Below are positions 37,786 through 49,446 of a stretch of 64,000 nucleotides of DNA, piece by piece. Source of the stretch: Methylobacterium sp. E-065 (lineage in GTDB: Bacteria; Pseudomonadota; Alphaproteobacteria; Rhizobiales; Beijerinckiaceae); contig NZ_JAKSYD010000054.1 of NCBI RefSeq assembly GCF_022829605.1, forward strand, positions 1-64,000. The letters run 5' to 3'. The notes under the pieces were generated by a model, which saw only the letters and a program-made list of their open reading frames with translations, had not been told where the DNA came from and ran no database searches. Position 1 is the first letter of the stretch; the number at the start of each line of letters is the position of its first letter. Made by a program: the position numbers and the translations under genes.

Positions 37786-38757
37786 TCAGGTCTTGCGCGC
37801 CACCGTGAACCGGGCGGCGTCCCGCAGGATGCGGGCCTTCTCGCCCCAGGAGCCGACCGCGTCCTCGCAGACGCCGACGAGGCGGTCGCATTCGGACCGT
37901 GCGCCGTCGATGCCGAGGCGGTCGACCAGCGTCGCCTTGCCGGCGTCCTTGTCCTTGCCGGTGGCCTTGCCCATCGCCTCGGGGGAGGCTTCCCGATCGA
38001 GGATGTCGTCGGCGATCTGGAAGGCCTGCCCGAGGGCGAGGCCGTAGCGCAGCAGGGCCGCGCGCTGGCTCTCATCGGCGCCGCCCACGATCGCGCCGGC
38101 CTCCACCGAGAAGGCCAGGATCGCGCCGGTCTTCATCGCCTGCATGCGCAGGGTGTCGTCCACATCCATATTGGCCGCGCCGAACCGGCCCTCTGCGGTC
38201 AGGTCGAGGAGCTGGCCGCCGACCATGCCGCCGAGGCCCGAGGCCCGGGCGAGGCCGAGCACGAGGTCGGCCCGGATCCGCGCATCCGGCTGCCAGGTCG
38301 GGTCGGCCACGATTTCGAAGGCCAAGGTCTGGAGCGCGTCGCCGACCAGGATCGCGGTGGCCTCGTCGTAGGCCTTGTGCACCGTCGGCTTGCCGCGGCG
38401 CATATCGTCGTCGTCCATGGCTGGCAGATCGTCGTGGACGAGGCTGTAGCAATGCACCAGCTCGATCCCGGCGCCGGCCGCCAACGCCGCCGCTTCGGAA
38501 CCGCCGAGCATCCGGGCGGTCTCGATCGCGAGGAACGGGCGCAGGCGCTTGCCGCCGCCCAAAACCGCGTGGCGCATCGCCTCCATCAGGCGGGGCGGCC
38601 GGGCGATCTCGCCGGGGCCCACCTCCGGGCCGAGGCGCTCGACCAGGAAGGTCTCGACCGTCCCGGCGACCTCAGTCAACCTGTGGGTAAACTCGACGGC
38701 TTGCGTGCCAGCCTTGACCGAACCGGTCGGGGCCTGCGTTGAGGATGTCGGGGTCAT
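37786..38757 (-). CDS. ispA: Farnesyl diphosphate synthase-type polyprenyl synthetase
   Basis: Trans-prenyltransferase making short-chain isoprenoid diphosphates for quinones, carotenoids and undecaprenyl carriers. Length is 323 residues. The first aspartate motif is in SLVHDDLPAMDDDDMRRGKP, which together with the tyrosine a few residues upstream fits farnesyl or geranylgeranyl length. The second is QIADDILD. GGGKRLRPFL is the diphosphate-binding segment. ATG 38757 gives the family length. It is divergent from mtgA. Confidence 0.92.
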   Translation of the reverse strand: MTPTSSTQAPTGSVKAGTQAVEFTHRLTEVAGTVETFLVERLGPEVGPGEIARPPRLMEAMRHAVLGGGKRLRPFLAIETARMLGGSEAAALAAGAGIELVHCYSLVHDDLPAMDDDDMRRGKPTVHKAYDEATAILVGDALQTLAFEIVADPTWQPDARIRADLVLGLARASGLGGMVGGQLLDLTAEGRFGAANMDVDDTLRMQAMKTGAILAFSVEAGAIVGGADESQRAALLRYGLALGQAFQIADDILDREASPEAMGKATGKDKDAGKATLVDRLGIDGARSECDRLVGVCEDAVGSWGEKARILRDAARFTVARKT

Positions 38758-38844
38758 CGAGCGCTACGTCCGGTCCTGGCCTTGCGAAAACCAATCGCGT
38801 GTCAGTTGTACGGGAACGAAATCGCGGTGAGCGGGGTGGGCAGC

Positions 38845-39564
38845 ATGGCGGGGGCGGCGGAACGCAATCTTCCGCGCGCCCGCCCGCGGCGCTCCCGCCG
38901 GGTCCGGCAGATCGTGGGGACGCTGCTGCTGCTCCCCGCCATCGGTTTCGTCCTCGTGCTGGGTCTGGCGCTCGTCTATAGCGCGGTGATGCCGCCGTCG
39001 ACCCTGATGCTGGGTCGGTGGTTGATGCTTCAGCCGGTCAGCCGCGATCCGGTTCCGCTGTCCGGGATCGCCCCGGCCCTGGTGCTGGCTGTGATCGCCT
39101 CCGAGGATCAGCGCTTCTGCCTCGATCACGGCGTCGATTTCTCGGCGATCCGCGACGTGGTGGATGACGAGGATTCGCCGAGCCGCGGCGCCTCGACCAT
39201 CGCGATGCAGACGGTGAAGAACGTCTTCCTGTGGCCCGGCCGCTCCTACATCCGCAAGGCGGTCGAGATCCCGCTGGCGCTTGCCCTCGACACCCTCTGG
39301 GGCAAGCGGCGCATGATGGAGATTTATTTGAATGTTGCCGAGTGGGGCGACGGGATCTACGGCGCCCAGGCCGCGAGCCGGCACTGGTTCGGCAAGGATG
39401 CGAGTCGCCTGAGCCGCGCCGAGGCGGCGCTTCTCGCTGCCGTCCTGCCGAACCCGATCCTGCGCAGCGCCGGACGTCCCTCCCCCGGCGTGCGCCGCCG
39501 CGCCGCGCGGATCCAGGCCATGATGGGTCAGGTGGAGGGGCTCACGAGCTGTGTGCGGCGATGA
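38845..39564 (+). CDS. mtgA: Monofunctional peptidoglycan glycosyltransferase
   Basis: Polymerises lipid II glycan strands without a transpeptidase domain. 239 residues from ATG 38845 (GGGGTGGG upstream; GTG 38827 and TTG 38782 are possible). One N-terminal membrane anchor at about residues 22-48, then the GT51 domain: catalytic glutamate in ASEDQRFCLDHGVDF, GASTIAMQTVKNVFLW, and LEIPLALALDTLWGKRRMMEIYLN-type helix with the second glutamate in MMEIYLNVAEWG. The 3' end overlaps the convergent unknown gene by 23 bases. Confidence 0.92.
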   Translation: MAGAAERNLPRARPRRSRRVRQIVGTLLLLPAIGFVLVLGLALVYSAVMPPSTLMLGRWLMLQPVSRDPVPLSGIAPALVLAVIASEDQRFCLDHGVDFSAIRDVVDDEDSPSRGASTIAMQTVKNVFLWPGRSYIRKAVEIPLALALDTLWGKRRMMEIYLNVAEWGDGIYGAQAASRHWFGKDASRLSRAEAALLAAVLPNPILRSAGRPSPGVRRRAARIQAMMGQVEGLTSCVRR

Positions 39565-40117
39565 CCCGTCCCGGGCTCGAAGGGCGCTCACTGTCGCGCT
39601 TGATCGCGGCGAGCACGCGCCGCCGGATGGGACCGCTCACCGGGCGGATCAGGAGCCAATAGGGCGTGAACGCGAGCCGCGCGGCCCGGCTCGCGCAGAA
39701 GACCCGCGTCTCGGTGATGAGCCGGGTCCGGCCCCCGGGACCGGGCCGGACCACGAAGGCCAGGGCGAGCTTGGCGGCATGCGGTGCGTCGGAGTCGTGG
39801 AAGGCCGTACTGTCGGCAACCCGCTCCGGGTCGAAATCTGGCCGCCAGAACCGGCCGATCAGACCGCAGACGATCGCATCGTCGCTGCGGTCGAGCAGCG
39901 TGAAGTCGTGCAGACCGAAGGCCGGACGCGCCGCACTTTGCCCTCCCAAAAGGCGCGTCGGCAGTTCCCGCAGGCCGATCGCGAATCGGACGACGCGGTC
40001 CGTCTCCGGTCGATAGGCGACGACTCTGTCGATGATCGCCGCGGGACCAGCAGCCACGTCGCAGGCGTGCACTTCGCTGAACTGATAGATTGGAAGGTAG
40101 CGATCGAGCAGGTGCAT
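39542..40117 (-). CDS. Uncharacterised protein (possible DUF2867/SRPBCC-like fold)
   Basis: 191 residues from ATG 40117 with GAGG five bases upstream. No signal peptide or membrane helix. The sequence alternates beta-strand-like stretches (FGLHDFTLLDRSDDAIVCGL, KLALAFVVRPGPGGRTRLI) and ends with a basic helix (PIRRRVLAAIKRDSER). The strand pattern and TRLITETRVF motif bring to mind SRPBCC or DUF2867 proteins, but I cannot confirm it. It overlaps mtgA at the 3' end and lies opposite the duplicated-domain gene. Confidence 0.55.
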   Translation of the reverse strand: MHLLDRYLPIYQFSEVHACDVAAGPAAIIDRVVAYRPETDRVVRFAIGLRELPTRLLGGQSAARPAFGLHDFTLLDRSDDAIVCGLIGRFWRPDFDPERVADSTAFHDSDAPHAAKLALAFVVRPGPGGRTRLITETRVFCASRAARLAFTPYWLLIRPVSGPIRRRVLAAIKRDSERPSSPGRVIAAHSS

Positions 40118-40386
40118 CCCGGCCTCATACCGTGGCCGGGTGAGTCGGTGGAGCCGTCGCCCGCGCCATCGGTATGCTTTGGAGAAGTGCCGATTCGGCT
40201 TCCGTCTCGGGCGACCGTGGAGCCCATGACCCGGCTCGGGCCGGCACGGCCCCCGCTCGGCGCAACCGGAGAAACGAAACGCCGTCTGCCGGATGAACCG
40301 CGACGGAAACGACTAACGGCGGCGGTAGCAGCCGCCGAATCCGGTCTGTAAGACATGCGCCAGAACCGAAACCAGGGCCGACACCC

Positions 40387-41037
40387 ATGAGCGACGCCGT
40401 CTACGACCTGACCTTGGAGCGCATCGCCTTGCTCCGCCGCATGGTCGTGGCCTGGGGCGGCGCCGAGCCAGGCGCGCCGACCATCCATCCGGATGCCCCC
40501 TACGGGAGCCTCGATCGGGACGGTGACATCGCCAACGTGACCGGCGACGACGAGGAGGCCGCGGCTGAGCATCGCGCGCTGGAAAAGGGATTGGCGGTCT
40601 TCGTCCAGAACGCGCAGCTGAAGCCCGGCCGCTACCAGTATCACAACGGCCTGGCGAAGCTCGACCACGGCACGGTCGGCGATGTCTTCCGGGATGCGCA
40701 GACGGGCGAGACGCCGGAGCACATCACCTTCGCGGTGACCGCCGAGCACCTCGCGCTGATCCCGCACCTCGTCTTCGACTGGGACCCGGCGGGGGACGTG
40801 CCGCGGGTGGATCCGACTCAGCCCTATGGAGCCGGTGACACCTACACCGCCGCCATGGGCCGCCATCTCGCGGCGGTGCCGGAAGCGGCGGCCAACGACG
40901 ACGAGGACGCGGAGAAGCACCGGATCCGGCTCCACCGCGAGATGCAGCCGGCCCTCCAGATTTTTTTGCGGTATGCCGATCTCGGGCCGGGCGACTTCCA
41001 GTGCGCGGGATCGTCCGCGGTCTGGAAGCCGGCCTGA
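40387..41037 (+). CDS. Uncharacterised protein with an internal duplication
   Basis: Acidic soluble protein, 216 residues, without signal peptide. Two halves share a pattern. Repeat 1 (from P31) begins PTIHPDAPYGSLDRDGD and runs through EHRALEKGLAVFVQNAQLKPGRYQ. Repeat 2 (from P139) begins PRVDPTQPYGAGDTYTAAM and runs through IRLHREMQPALQIFLRYADLGPGDFQ. Each ends with a helix and L-x-PG-x-(Y/F)Q. I do not know the family. It is convergent with argG, four bases apart. Confidence 0.7.
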   Translation: MSDAVYDLTLERIALLRRMVVAWGGAEPGAPTIHPDAPYGSLDRDGDIANVTGDDEEAAAEHRALEKGLAVFVQNAQLKPGRYQYHNGLAKLDHGTVGDVFRDAQTGETPEHITFAVTAEHLALIPHLVFDWDPAGDVPRVDPTQPYGAGDTYTAAMGRHLAAVPEAAANDDEDAEKHRIRLHREMQPALQIFLRYADLGPGDFQCAGSSAVWKPA

Positions 41038-41041
41038 TGCC

Positions 41042-42280
41042 TCAGCCTTCGCGCTTCTTGCGCTGCGCCAGCGTCCGCAACCGCAGCGCGTTGAGCTTGA
41101 TGAAGCCCGCCGCGTCGCGGTGGTCGTAGGCCACGGCGCCTTCCTCGAAGGTCACGAGATCCTGGTCGTAGAGCGAGTGCGGGCTCTCGCGGCCGATCAC
41201 GTGGATGCCGCCCTTGTAGAGCTTCAGCCGCACCGTGCCGGTGACCTTCTCCTGGCTCCGGTCGATCAGCGCCTGGATCATCTCGCGCTCCGGCGAGAAC
41301 CAGAAGCCGTTGTAGATCAGCTCCGCGTATTGCGGCATGAGCTGATCCTTGAGGTGCGCGGCGCCGCGGTCGAGGGTGATCGACTCGATGGCCCGGTGGG
41401 CCGGCAGCAGGATCGTGCCGCCCGGCGTCTCGTACATGCCGCGGCTCTTCATGCCGACGAAGCGGTTCTCCACGAGGTCGAGCCGGCCGATGCCGTTGGC
41501 GTGGCCCAGCTCGTTCAGCTTCGCCAGCAGGTTCGCGGGTGACAGCGCTTCGCCGTCGATCGAAACCGCGTCGCCCCGCTCGAACCCGATCGTGATGACC
41601 GTCGGCTGGTCCGGCGCCTCCTCGGGGGAGAGGGTGCGCGAGTAGACGTAGTCCGGCACCTCGACGGCCGGATCCTCCAGCACCTTGCCCTCGGATGAGG
41701 CATGCAGAAGGTTGGCGTCCACCGAGAACGGGCTCTCGCCGCGCTTGTCCTTGGCGATCGGGATCTGGTGCTGCTCGGCGAAGGCGATGAGCTGCTCGCG
41801 GGAGCGCAGGTCCCACTCGCGCCAGGGGGCGATGACCGTCACGTCCGGCTTCAAGGCGTAGTAGCCGAGCTCGAATCGGACCTGATCGTTGCCCTTGCCG
41901 GTGGCGCCGTGGCAGACCGCATCGGCCCCGACGCGCTCGGCGATCTCGATCTGCTTCTTGGCGATCAGCGGCCGGGCGATCGAGGTGCCGAGAAGATAGA
42001 CGCCCTCGTAGACGGCGTTGGCCCGGAACATCGGGAAGACGTAGTCGCGGACGAACTCCTCGCGCAGGTCCTCGATGTAGATATTCTCGGGCTTGATGCC
42101 GAGCAGCTCGGCCTTGCGCCGGGCCGGCTCCAGCTCCTCGCCCTGGCCGAGATCGGCCGTGAAGGTCACGACCTCGCAGCCGTAGGTGGTCTGCAGCCAC
42201 TTCAGGATGATCGATGTGTCGAGCCCGCCGGAATAGGCCAGCACGACCTTCTTCACGGGGCTCTTCGCGGGAACGGACAT
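41042..42280 (-). CDS. argG: Argininosuccinate synthase
   Basis: Joins citrulline and aspartate with ATP in arginine synthesis. 412 residues from ATG 42280; the frame is open upstream but the family N-terminus [14 protein letters not shown] (PP-loop, SGGLDTS) fixes the start. Further conserved parts are [33 protein letters not shown] and [18 protein letters not shown]. It is single, with no argH next to it. It faces the next gene divergently. Confidence 0.96.
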   Translation of the reverse strand: MSVPAKSPVKKVVLAYSGGLDTSIILKWLQTTYGCEVVTFTADLGQGEELEPARRKAELLGIKPENIYIEDLREEFVRDYVFPMFRANAVYEGVYLLGTSIARPLIAKKQIEIAERVGADAVCHGATGKGNDQVRFELGYYALKPDVTVIAPWREWDLRSREQLIAFAEQHQIPIAKDKRGESPFSVDANLLHASSEGKVLEDPAVEVPDYVYSRTLSPEEAPDQPTVITIGFERGDAVSIDGEALSPANLLAKLNELGHANGIGRLDLVENRFVGMKSRGMYETPGGTILLPAHRAIESITLDRGAAHLKDQLMPQYAELIYNGFWFSPEREMIQALIDRSQEKVTGTVRLKLYKGGIHVIGRESPHSLYDQDLVTFEEGAVAYDHRDAAGFIKLNALRLRTLAQRKKREG

Positions 42281-42479
42281 GCGGCTTCCGGAACTGGGAG
42301 AGGGCTTGTGCCGCTTATCGCGGGTGGGATTGGCCTGCAACCGGCGTGCCGCTTGGCGCGTAGCCTTTGCCGAAGGATCGGCCGCGTTTCGCCTCACGGC
42401 GGCCTTGCGGCCGTGGAAAAACGGCGCGGGCGTTGCCTGTGATCACCGCCGCGAAAGTGCATTCGGAGAAGCGAAGTCT

Positions 42480-43106
42480 ATGGCGCGCCAGCCGATTCTG
42501 GAGTTCTGGTACGAATTCGCCTCGACCTACTCGTATCTCGCGGCGATGCGCGTCGAGGCGGCGGCCGCGGAGGCCGATGTGGCGATCCGGTGGCGGCCGT
42601 TCCTGGTCGGGCCGCTCTTCGCCTCCCAGGGCTGGACCACCTCGCCGTTCAATCTCTACGCGGCCAAGGGCAAGAACATGTGGCGCGACGTGGAGCGCGA
42701 GGCCGCGCGCCTCGGCCTGCCGCCGCTGACCAAGCCCGCGCAATTTCCGCAGAACAGCCTGAGCGCGGTGCGGGTCGCCGTGCTCGGCCAGGATCAGGAC
42801 TGGCTGGTGCCCTTTTCGAAGGCGGTGTTCACCGCGAGCTTCGCCGAAGGCCGTTCCATCGCGGAGCCTGCGGCGGTCGCCGAGATCCTCGACACACTCG
42901 GCCTCGACGGGACCCAAACCGTGCGCGCCGCCGCCGCGGAGGCCAACAAGACCAAGCTCCGCGTCAACGTCGAGGAGGCGCGCTCGCGTGGCATCTACGG
43001 GGCTCCGACCTTCCTGGTCGACGACGGCGAGCTGTTCTGGGGCAACGACCGGCTGGAGCAGGCCCTGGCCTGGGCGGCGGGTGACCGACCGAAGGGCCTG
43101 CGATAG
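42480..43106 (+). CDS. 2-hydroxychromene-2-carboxylate isomerase-type DsbA-fold protein
   Basis: 208 residues, thioredoxin-fold kappa-GST/HCCA isomerase family. Family marks are EFWYEFASTYSYLA at the N-terminus (the catalytic serine or threonine replaces the CxxC), FLVGPLFASQGW, and the cis-proline segment SRGIYGAPTFLVDDGELFWGNDRL. It has no CxxC, so it is a GSH-dependent isomerase rather than a disulfide oxidase. ATG 42480 lies after GGAGAAGCGAAG. The real substrate is unknown; no naphthalene pathway is nearby. Confidence 0.85.
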   Translation: MARQPILEFWYEFASTYSYLAAMRVEAAAAEADVAIRWRPFLVGPLFASQGWTTSPFNLYAAKGKNMWRDVEREAARLGLPPLTKPAQFPQNSLSAVRVAVLGQDQDWLVPFSKAVFTASFAEGRSIAEPAAVAEILDTLGLDGTQTVRAAAAEANKTKLRVNVEEARSRGIYGAPTFLVDDGELFWGNDRLEQALAWAAGDRPKGLR

Positions 43107-43196
43107 GCCGCGCGTTCACGCCGTTCGGCCATCAAACCGACGCGAGCCCCTGGTTTCGCTCAAGGCCCGCCCCGGCGAAGTCCGGGCGGACCCGTG

Positions 43197-43904
43197 ATGC
43201 CCTGGACGAACCCCATGCCGGTCTCCCGACGTCTTTTCCTCGCAGCCGCTGGTGCCGCGCTGGGTTCCGGTCTCGGCCATGCGGCCGCGCAATCCTACGG
43301 GCAGCGCGTCGCCGTCACTGGGGACGACGGGCGGGCGGTCGCCAACACGGTCCTGCCGGGCGAGATCACCGGCCAGATCCCTGCCCTGCGCGGCGTCACC
43401 TATGTCGGACCGCGCGAGGCCGGCACCACGCTCTACGAGTTCTACGATTTCAACTGCCCGTTTTGTCGGAAGGCCGCTGCCGACATGGTGGCGCTGCACG
43501 ACAGCGACGGTGAATTGCGGATCGGGCTTGTCCACAATCCGATTCTGTCGCCGCAATCGGCGCAGGCCGCCAAGGTGATGCTGGCGGTCCAGCGCAGGCT
43601 CGGTTCGGAGGCCGCCTGGGGCTTCTATCGAACGCTGCTGGGCAAGCCCGGCCGGATCGACGGGCCGGGTGCGCTGACAGCCGCGGCTGCCCTCGGGATC
43701 CCGCAGGCGGAGGTCGAGGAGATTGCCGACAGCGAGGAGGTGCGCGTGGCGCTCAAGAGCCAGATGCGCATGGCCGCCGATCTCGGGCTCTATGCCACGC
43801 CCTCGTACGTACTCGGAAACAGCGGCATCCTCGGTCATCCGGGCGCCGGTGCCCTGGCGAAGATGATCGCCAGCGTCCGGCGCTGCGACCGGCTGGCCTG
43901 CTGA
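43197..43904 (+). CDS. Tat-exported DsbA-family thiol oxidoreductase
   Basis: 235 residues with a twin-arginine signal (SRRLFLAAAGAALGSG, likely cleavage after HAAAQ). The mature domain is thioredoxin-like with C87-P-F-C90 in DFNCPFCRKAAADM and a cis-proline in GLYATPSYV. It is expected to act in the periplasm as a disulfide oxidase or isomerase of the ScsB/BdbD type. ATG 43197 is used, with GTG 43194 just upstream and ATG 43215 possible. Export by Tat, rather than Sec, is unusual for a DsbA protein. It is 90 bases after the HCCA isomerase, so the two may be one operon. Confidence 0.82.
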   Translation: MPWTNPMPVSRRLFLAAAGAALGSGLGHAAAQSYGQRVAVTGDDGRAVANTVLPGEITGQIPALRGVTYVGPREAGTTLYEFYDFNCPFCRKAAADMVALHDSDGELRIGLVHNPILSPQSAQAAKVMLAVQRRLGSEAAWGFYRTLLGKPGRIDGPGALTAAAALGIPQAEVEEIADSEEVRVALKSQMRMAADLGLYATPSYVLGNSGILGHPGAGALAKMIASVRRCDRLAC

Positions 43905-44121
43905 GGCGGGGCCTGCGTCACACTTCTGCCGTCCTCACGCGCTGCGAGACGCGCCTGCCGTGTTGCGCGCGGCCATGCTGGCATGCTAGGCGGTCGCCGC
44001 GCCGCGAGGATGGTTCTCGACCCTATCCGCTGCCGGCGCGATCCCACGTCCCGAACGGTCACGCACCGCGCTCCTGCCGGAGCGCGCGGAGCGGGCGGGC
44101 AACCAGAGAAGAGAGCGACGG

Positions 44122-44694
44122 GTGGCGCAGAACGGTTCCGAGGCTGGTCCCCTGGTTGCAGGCGTGGCGGGCCGGTACGCTTCCGCCCTGTTCGATCTCG
44201 CGCGCGACGAGCGCCAGGTCGACGCGGTCGCCGACTCCCTCAATCGCTTCGACACGCTGCTGAAGGAGAGCGCGGATCTCCGCCGCCTCGTCCGCAGCCC
44301 GGTCTTCAGCGCCGAGGAGCAGGCGGGCGCCATTGTCGCCGTGCTCGACAAGGCTGGGATCGGCGGGCTCGCCGGCAACTTCATCCGGCTGGCGGCGTCG
44401 AACCGCCGGCTCTTCGCGCTGCCCGACATGATCGCGGCGTTCCGCGCCCTGGTGCAGGATTCGAAGGGCATCGTGCGCGCCGAGGTGCGGGTGGCCGAGA
44501 AGCCGTCCGACACCGTGATCGAAGAGATCAAGGCGTCCCTGCGCGACATCGCCAAGGCCGAGGTCGATGTCGACCTCGTGGTTGATCCGAGCCTGATCGG
44601 CGGCCTCATCGTGAAGATGGGCTCGCGCATGGTCGACGCCTCGCTCAGGACCAAGCTCAACGGTATCCGCCTCGCGATGCGGGCTGCGCCGTAA
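44122..44694 (+). CDS. atpH: F1 ATP synthase subunit delta
   Basis: Peripheral stalk connector of the F1 part, 190 residues. The family C-terminal segment VDLVVDPSLIGGLIVKMGSRMVDASLRTKL is present in shortened form here: note PSLIGGLIVKMGSRMVDAS. It is mainly helical. GTG 44122 has GAGAG upstream. It is the first gene of atpHAGDC, in a 217-base promoter gap after the DsbA gene. The F0 genes are not in this window, as usual for alphaproteobacteria. Confidence 0.93.
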   Translation: MAQNGSEAGPLVAGVAGRYASALFDLARDERQVDAVADSLNRFDTLLKESADLRRLVRSPVFSAEEQAGAIVAVLDKAGIGGLAGNFIRLAASNRRLFALPDMIAAFRALVQDSKGIVRAEVRVAEKPSDTVIEEIKASLRDIAKAEVDVDLVVDPSLIGGLIVKMGSRMVDASLRTKLNGIRLAMRAAP

Positions 44695-46281
<1,587 letters not shown>

Positions 46282-46290
46282 TGTGAGGCC

Positions 46291-46380
46291 CCTCCCCTCG
46301 GGGGGGGGATCTTGGACGGTGCACGGGGCTTCGGCCGCCTGCACCGCCCGAACTTCCGGCTCCTTCCCGCTGAGGGGAGG
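46291..46380. repeat. Palindromic element between atpA and atpG
   Basis: Outer 9-bp arms CCTCCCCTC (46291-46299) and GAGGGGAGG (46372-46380) enclose a second dyad, CGGTGCA (46317-46323) and TGCACCG (46340-46346). The sequence also contains a nine-G run. It fits the same REP-like family as the elements at 48812-48923 and 25628-25769, though more diverged. It lies in the transcribed spacer of the atp operon. Confidence 0.65.
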
Positions 46381-46413
46381 AGAGGCCCATAGAACGGACC
46401 TGGACCTCACCCG

Positions 46414-47304
46414 ATGGCGAGTTTGAAGGACCTGCGCAACCGCATCACCTCGGTGAAGGCGACGCAGAAGATCACCAAGGCCATGCAGATGGTCGCCGCC
46501 GCCAAGCTGCGCCGGGCGCAGATGGCTGCCGAGGCCGGCCGTCCCTTCGCCGAGAAGATGTCTCAGGTGCTGGGCAATCTCGCGGGCAATCTGGTCGGCG
46601 GCGTCGGCGCCCCGAAGCTGCTCTCCGGCACCGGTGCCGAGCAGGTCCACCTCCTCGTCGTCTGCACCGGCGACCGCGGCCTGTGCGGTGCGTTCAATTC
46701 CTCGATCGTCCGCTTGGCGGTCCGGGAACACATCCTGAAGCTCACCGCAGCGGGCAAGACCGTCAAGATCATGACGGTCGGCAAGAAGGGCAACGACCAG
46801 TTGCGCCGGCTGTACCGCGACCAGATCGTCGAGAGCATGGACATCCGCGGCAACCGCCCGGTCGATTACGAGTTCGCGTCCGAGATCGCCAACAAGATCC
46901 TGACGCGCTTCGAGGCCGGCGAGTTCGACGTCGCGACCCTGTTCTTTTCCGAGTTCCGGTCTGTCATCTCCCAGATCCCGACCGCGCAGCGCCTGATCCC
47001 GGCGGAACTGCCCGCGGCCGACACCTCCGCGAAGGCCACCATCGGCAACGCCGCTCTGGAATTCGAGCCCTCCGAGGAGGCGATCCTGGAGACGCTGCTG
47101 CCGAAGAACCTGACGGTGCAGATCTACCGGGCGCTCCTGGAAAACGCCGCCTCCGAGCAGGGCGCGCGCATGAGCGCCATGGATTCGGCCACCCGCAACG
47201 CGGGCGAGATGATCAAGAAGCAGACGCTGATCTACAACCGCACGCGTCAGGCCATGATCACCAAAGAACTCATCGAGATCATCTCGGGTGCGGAAGCCCT
47301 CTAG
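46414..47304 (+). CDS. atpG: F1 ATP synthase subunit gamma
   Basis: Rotating central stalk of F1, 296 residues. N-terminal helix [31 protein letters not shown] and C-terminal helix with [19 protein letters not shown] sequence match the family (both shown only in part). The ATG is 33 bases after the outer arm of the upstream palindrome. No oddities in the coding part. Confidence 0.97.
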   Translation: MASLKDLRNRITSVKATQKITKAMQMVAAAKLRRAQMAAEAGRPFAEKMSQVLGNLAGNLVGGVGAPKLLSGTGAEQVHLLVVCTGDRGLCGAFNSSIVRLAVREHILKLTAAGKTVKIMTVGKKGNDQLRRLYRDQIVESMDIRGNRPVDYEFASEIANKILTRFEAGEFDVATLFFSEFRSVISQIPTAQRLIPAELPAADTSAKATIGNAALEFEPSEEAILETLLPKNLTVQIYRALLENAASEQGARMSAMDSATRNAGEMIKKQTLIYNRTRQAMITKELIEIISGAEAL

Positions 47305-48804
<1,500 letters not shown>

Positions 48805-48811
48805 GACGACG

Positions 48812-48923
48812 CCCTCCCCTCCCCCTTGCGGGGAGGGGCGGGGGTGGGGGTGGTGCAGGATTGAGCGATCCGGTGCCTCCTGAACCACCCCCACCTCCGT
48901 CTCCTCCCCGCAAGGGGGAGGAG
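48812..48923. repeat. Inverted REP-like pair between atpD and atpC
   Basis: Left copy (48812-48853) is C-rich then G-rich with its own hairpin CTCCCC-CTTG-CGGGGAG; right copy (48885-48923) is the reverse, starting CCACCCCCACC and ending CCCCGCAAGGGGGAGGAG. The two copies are inverse complements over most of their length and can form one large stem with a 31-base loop. They lie wholly in the 149-base spacer of the atp operon. Confidence 0.8.
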
Positions 48924-48953
48924 AGCTTGTCGCGGATCCGGGATCGTCCCAAG

Positions 48954-49355
48954 ATGGCCACCTTCCACTTCGATTTCGTCGGCCCCGAGCGGACGCTGTA
49001 TTCCGGCGAGGTGACCGCCGTTCAGTTGCCCGGCACCGAGGGCGAGATGACCGTGATGCCGGGCCATGCGCCCGTGCTGACTTCTCTGCGGGTCGGCGTG
49101 ATCGTGGTCACCGAGAGCCAGGGCAGCGGCAAGCGGATCTACGTTCGCGGCGGCTTCGCCGATATCGGGCCGACAGCGGTCACCGTGTTGGCCGAGCGCG
49201 CAGCTCCGATTGAGGAACTGACCCAGGCCTCGCTCGACCGGGACATCGAGGCTGTCGAGATCCAGCGCGACGCGACCGAGGATCTGCAGAAGCGCGAGGA
49301 GCTGAACGGGCAGATCGTCCAGCTCCGGGAGACCAAGGCACTTCTGAAGCTCTGA
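48954..49355 (+). CDS. atpC: F1 ATP synthase subunit epsilon
   Basis: Small central-stalk subunit and inhibitor, 133 residues: N-terminal beta sandwich (FHFDFVGPERTLYSGEVTAVQ, MTVMPGHAPVLTSLR) and two C-terminal helices. An in-frame TTG at 48861 would encode a proline-rich extension from the repeat and is rejected. The ATG has only a weak ribosome-binding site (AAG two bases before; GGGAGGAG is over 30 bases upstream inside the repeat). This fits low expression of epsilon relative to atpD, but the cause is inferred. Confidence 0.94.
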   Translation: MATFHFDFVGPERTLYSGEVTAVQLPGTEGEMTVMPGHAPVLTSLRVGVIVVTESQGSGKRIYVRGGFADIGPTAVTVLAERAAPIEELTQASLDRDIEAVEIQRDATEDLQKREELNGQIVQLRETKALLKL

Positions 49356-49446
49356 GGCTGCAAAGCTTCCTATCGTTGCATCTGGATGTAAGCTTGGCTT
49401 GGCGCGTACCGTCGAAGCGCCGAGCCATCGCCGTGATATGGTAAAT

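Noticed and set aside
48861..48953. An N-terminal proline-rich extension of atpC from TTG 48861.
   Set aside because: It would translate the repeat element; the family begins at the ATG 48954.
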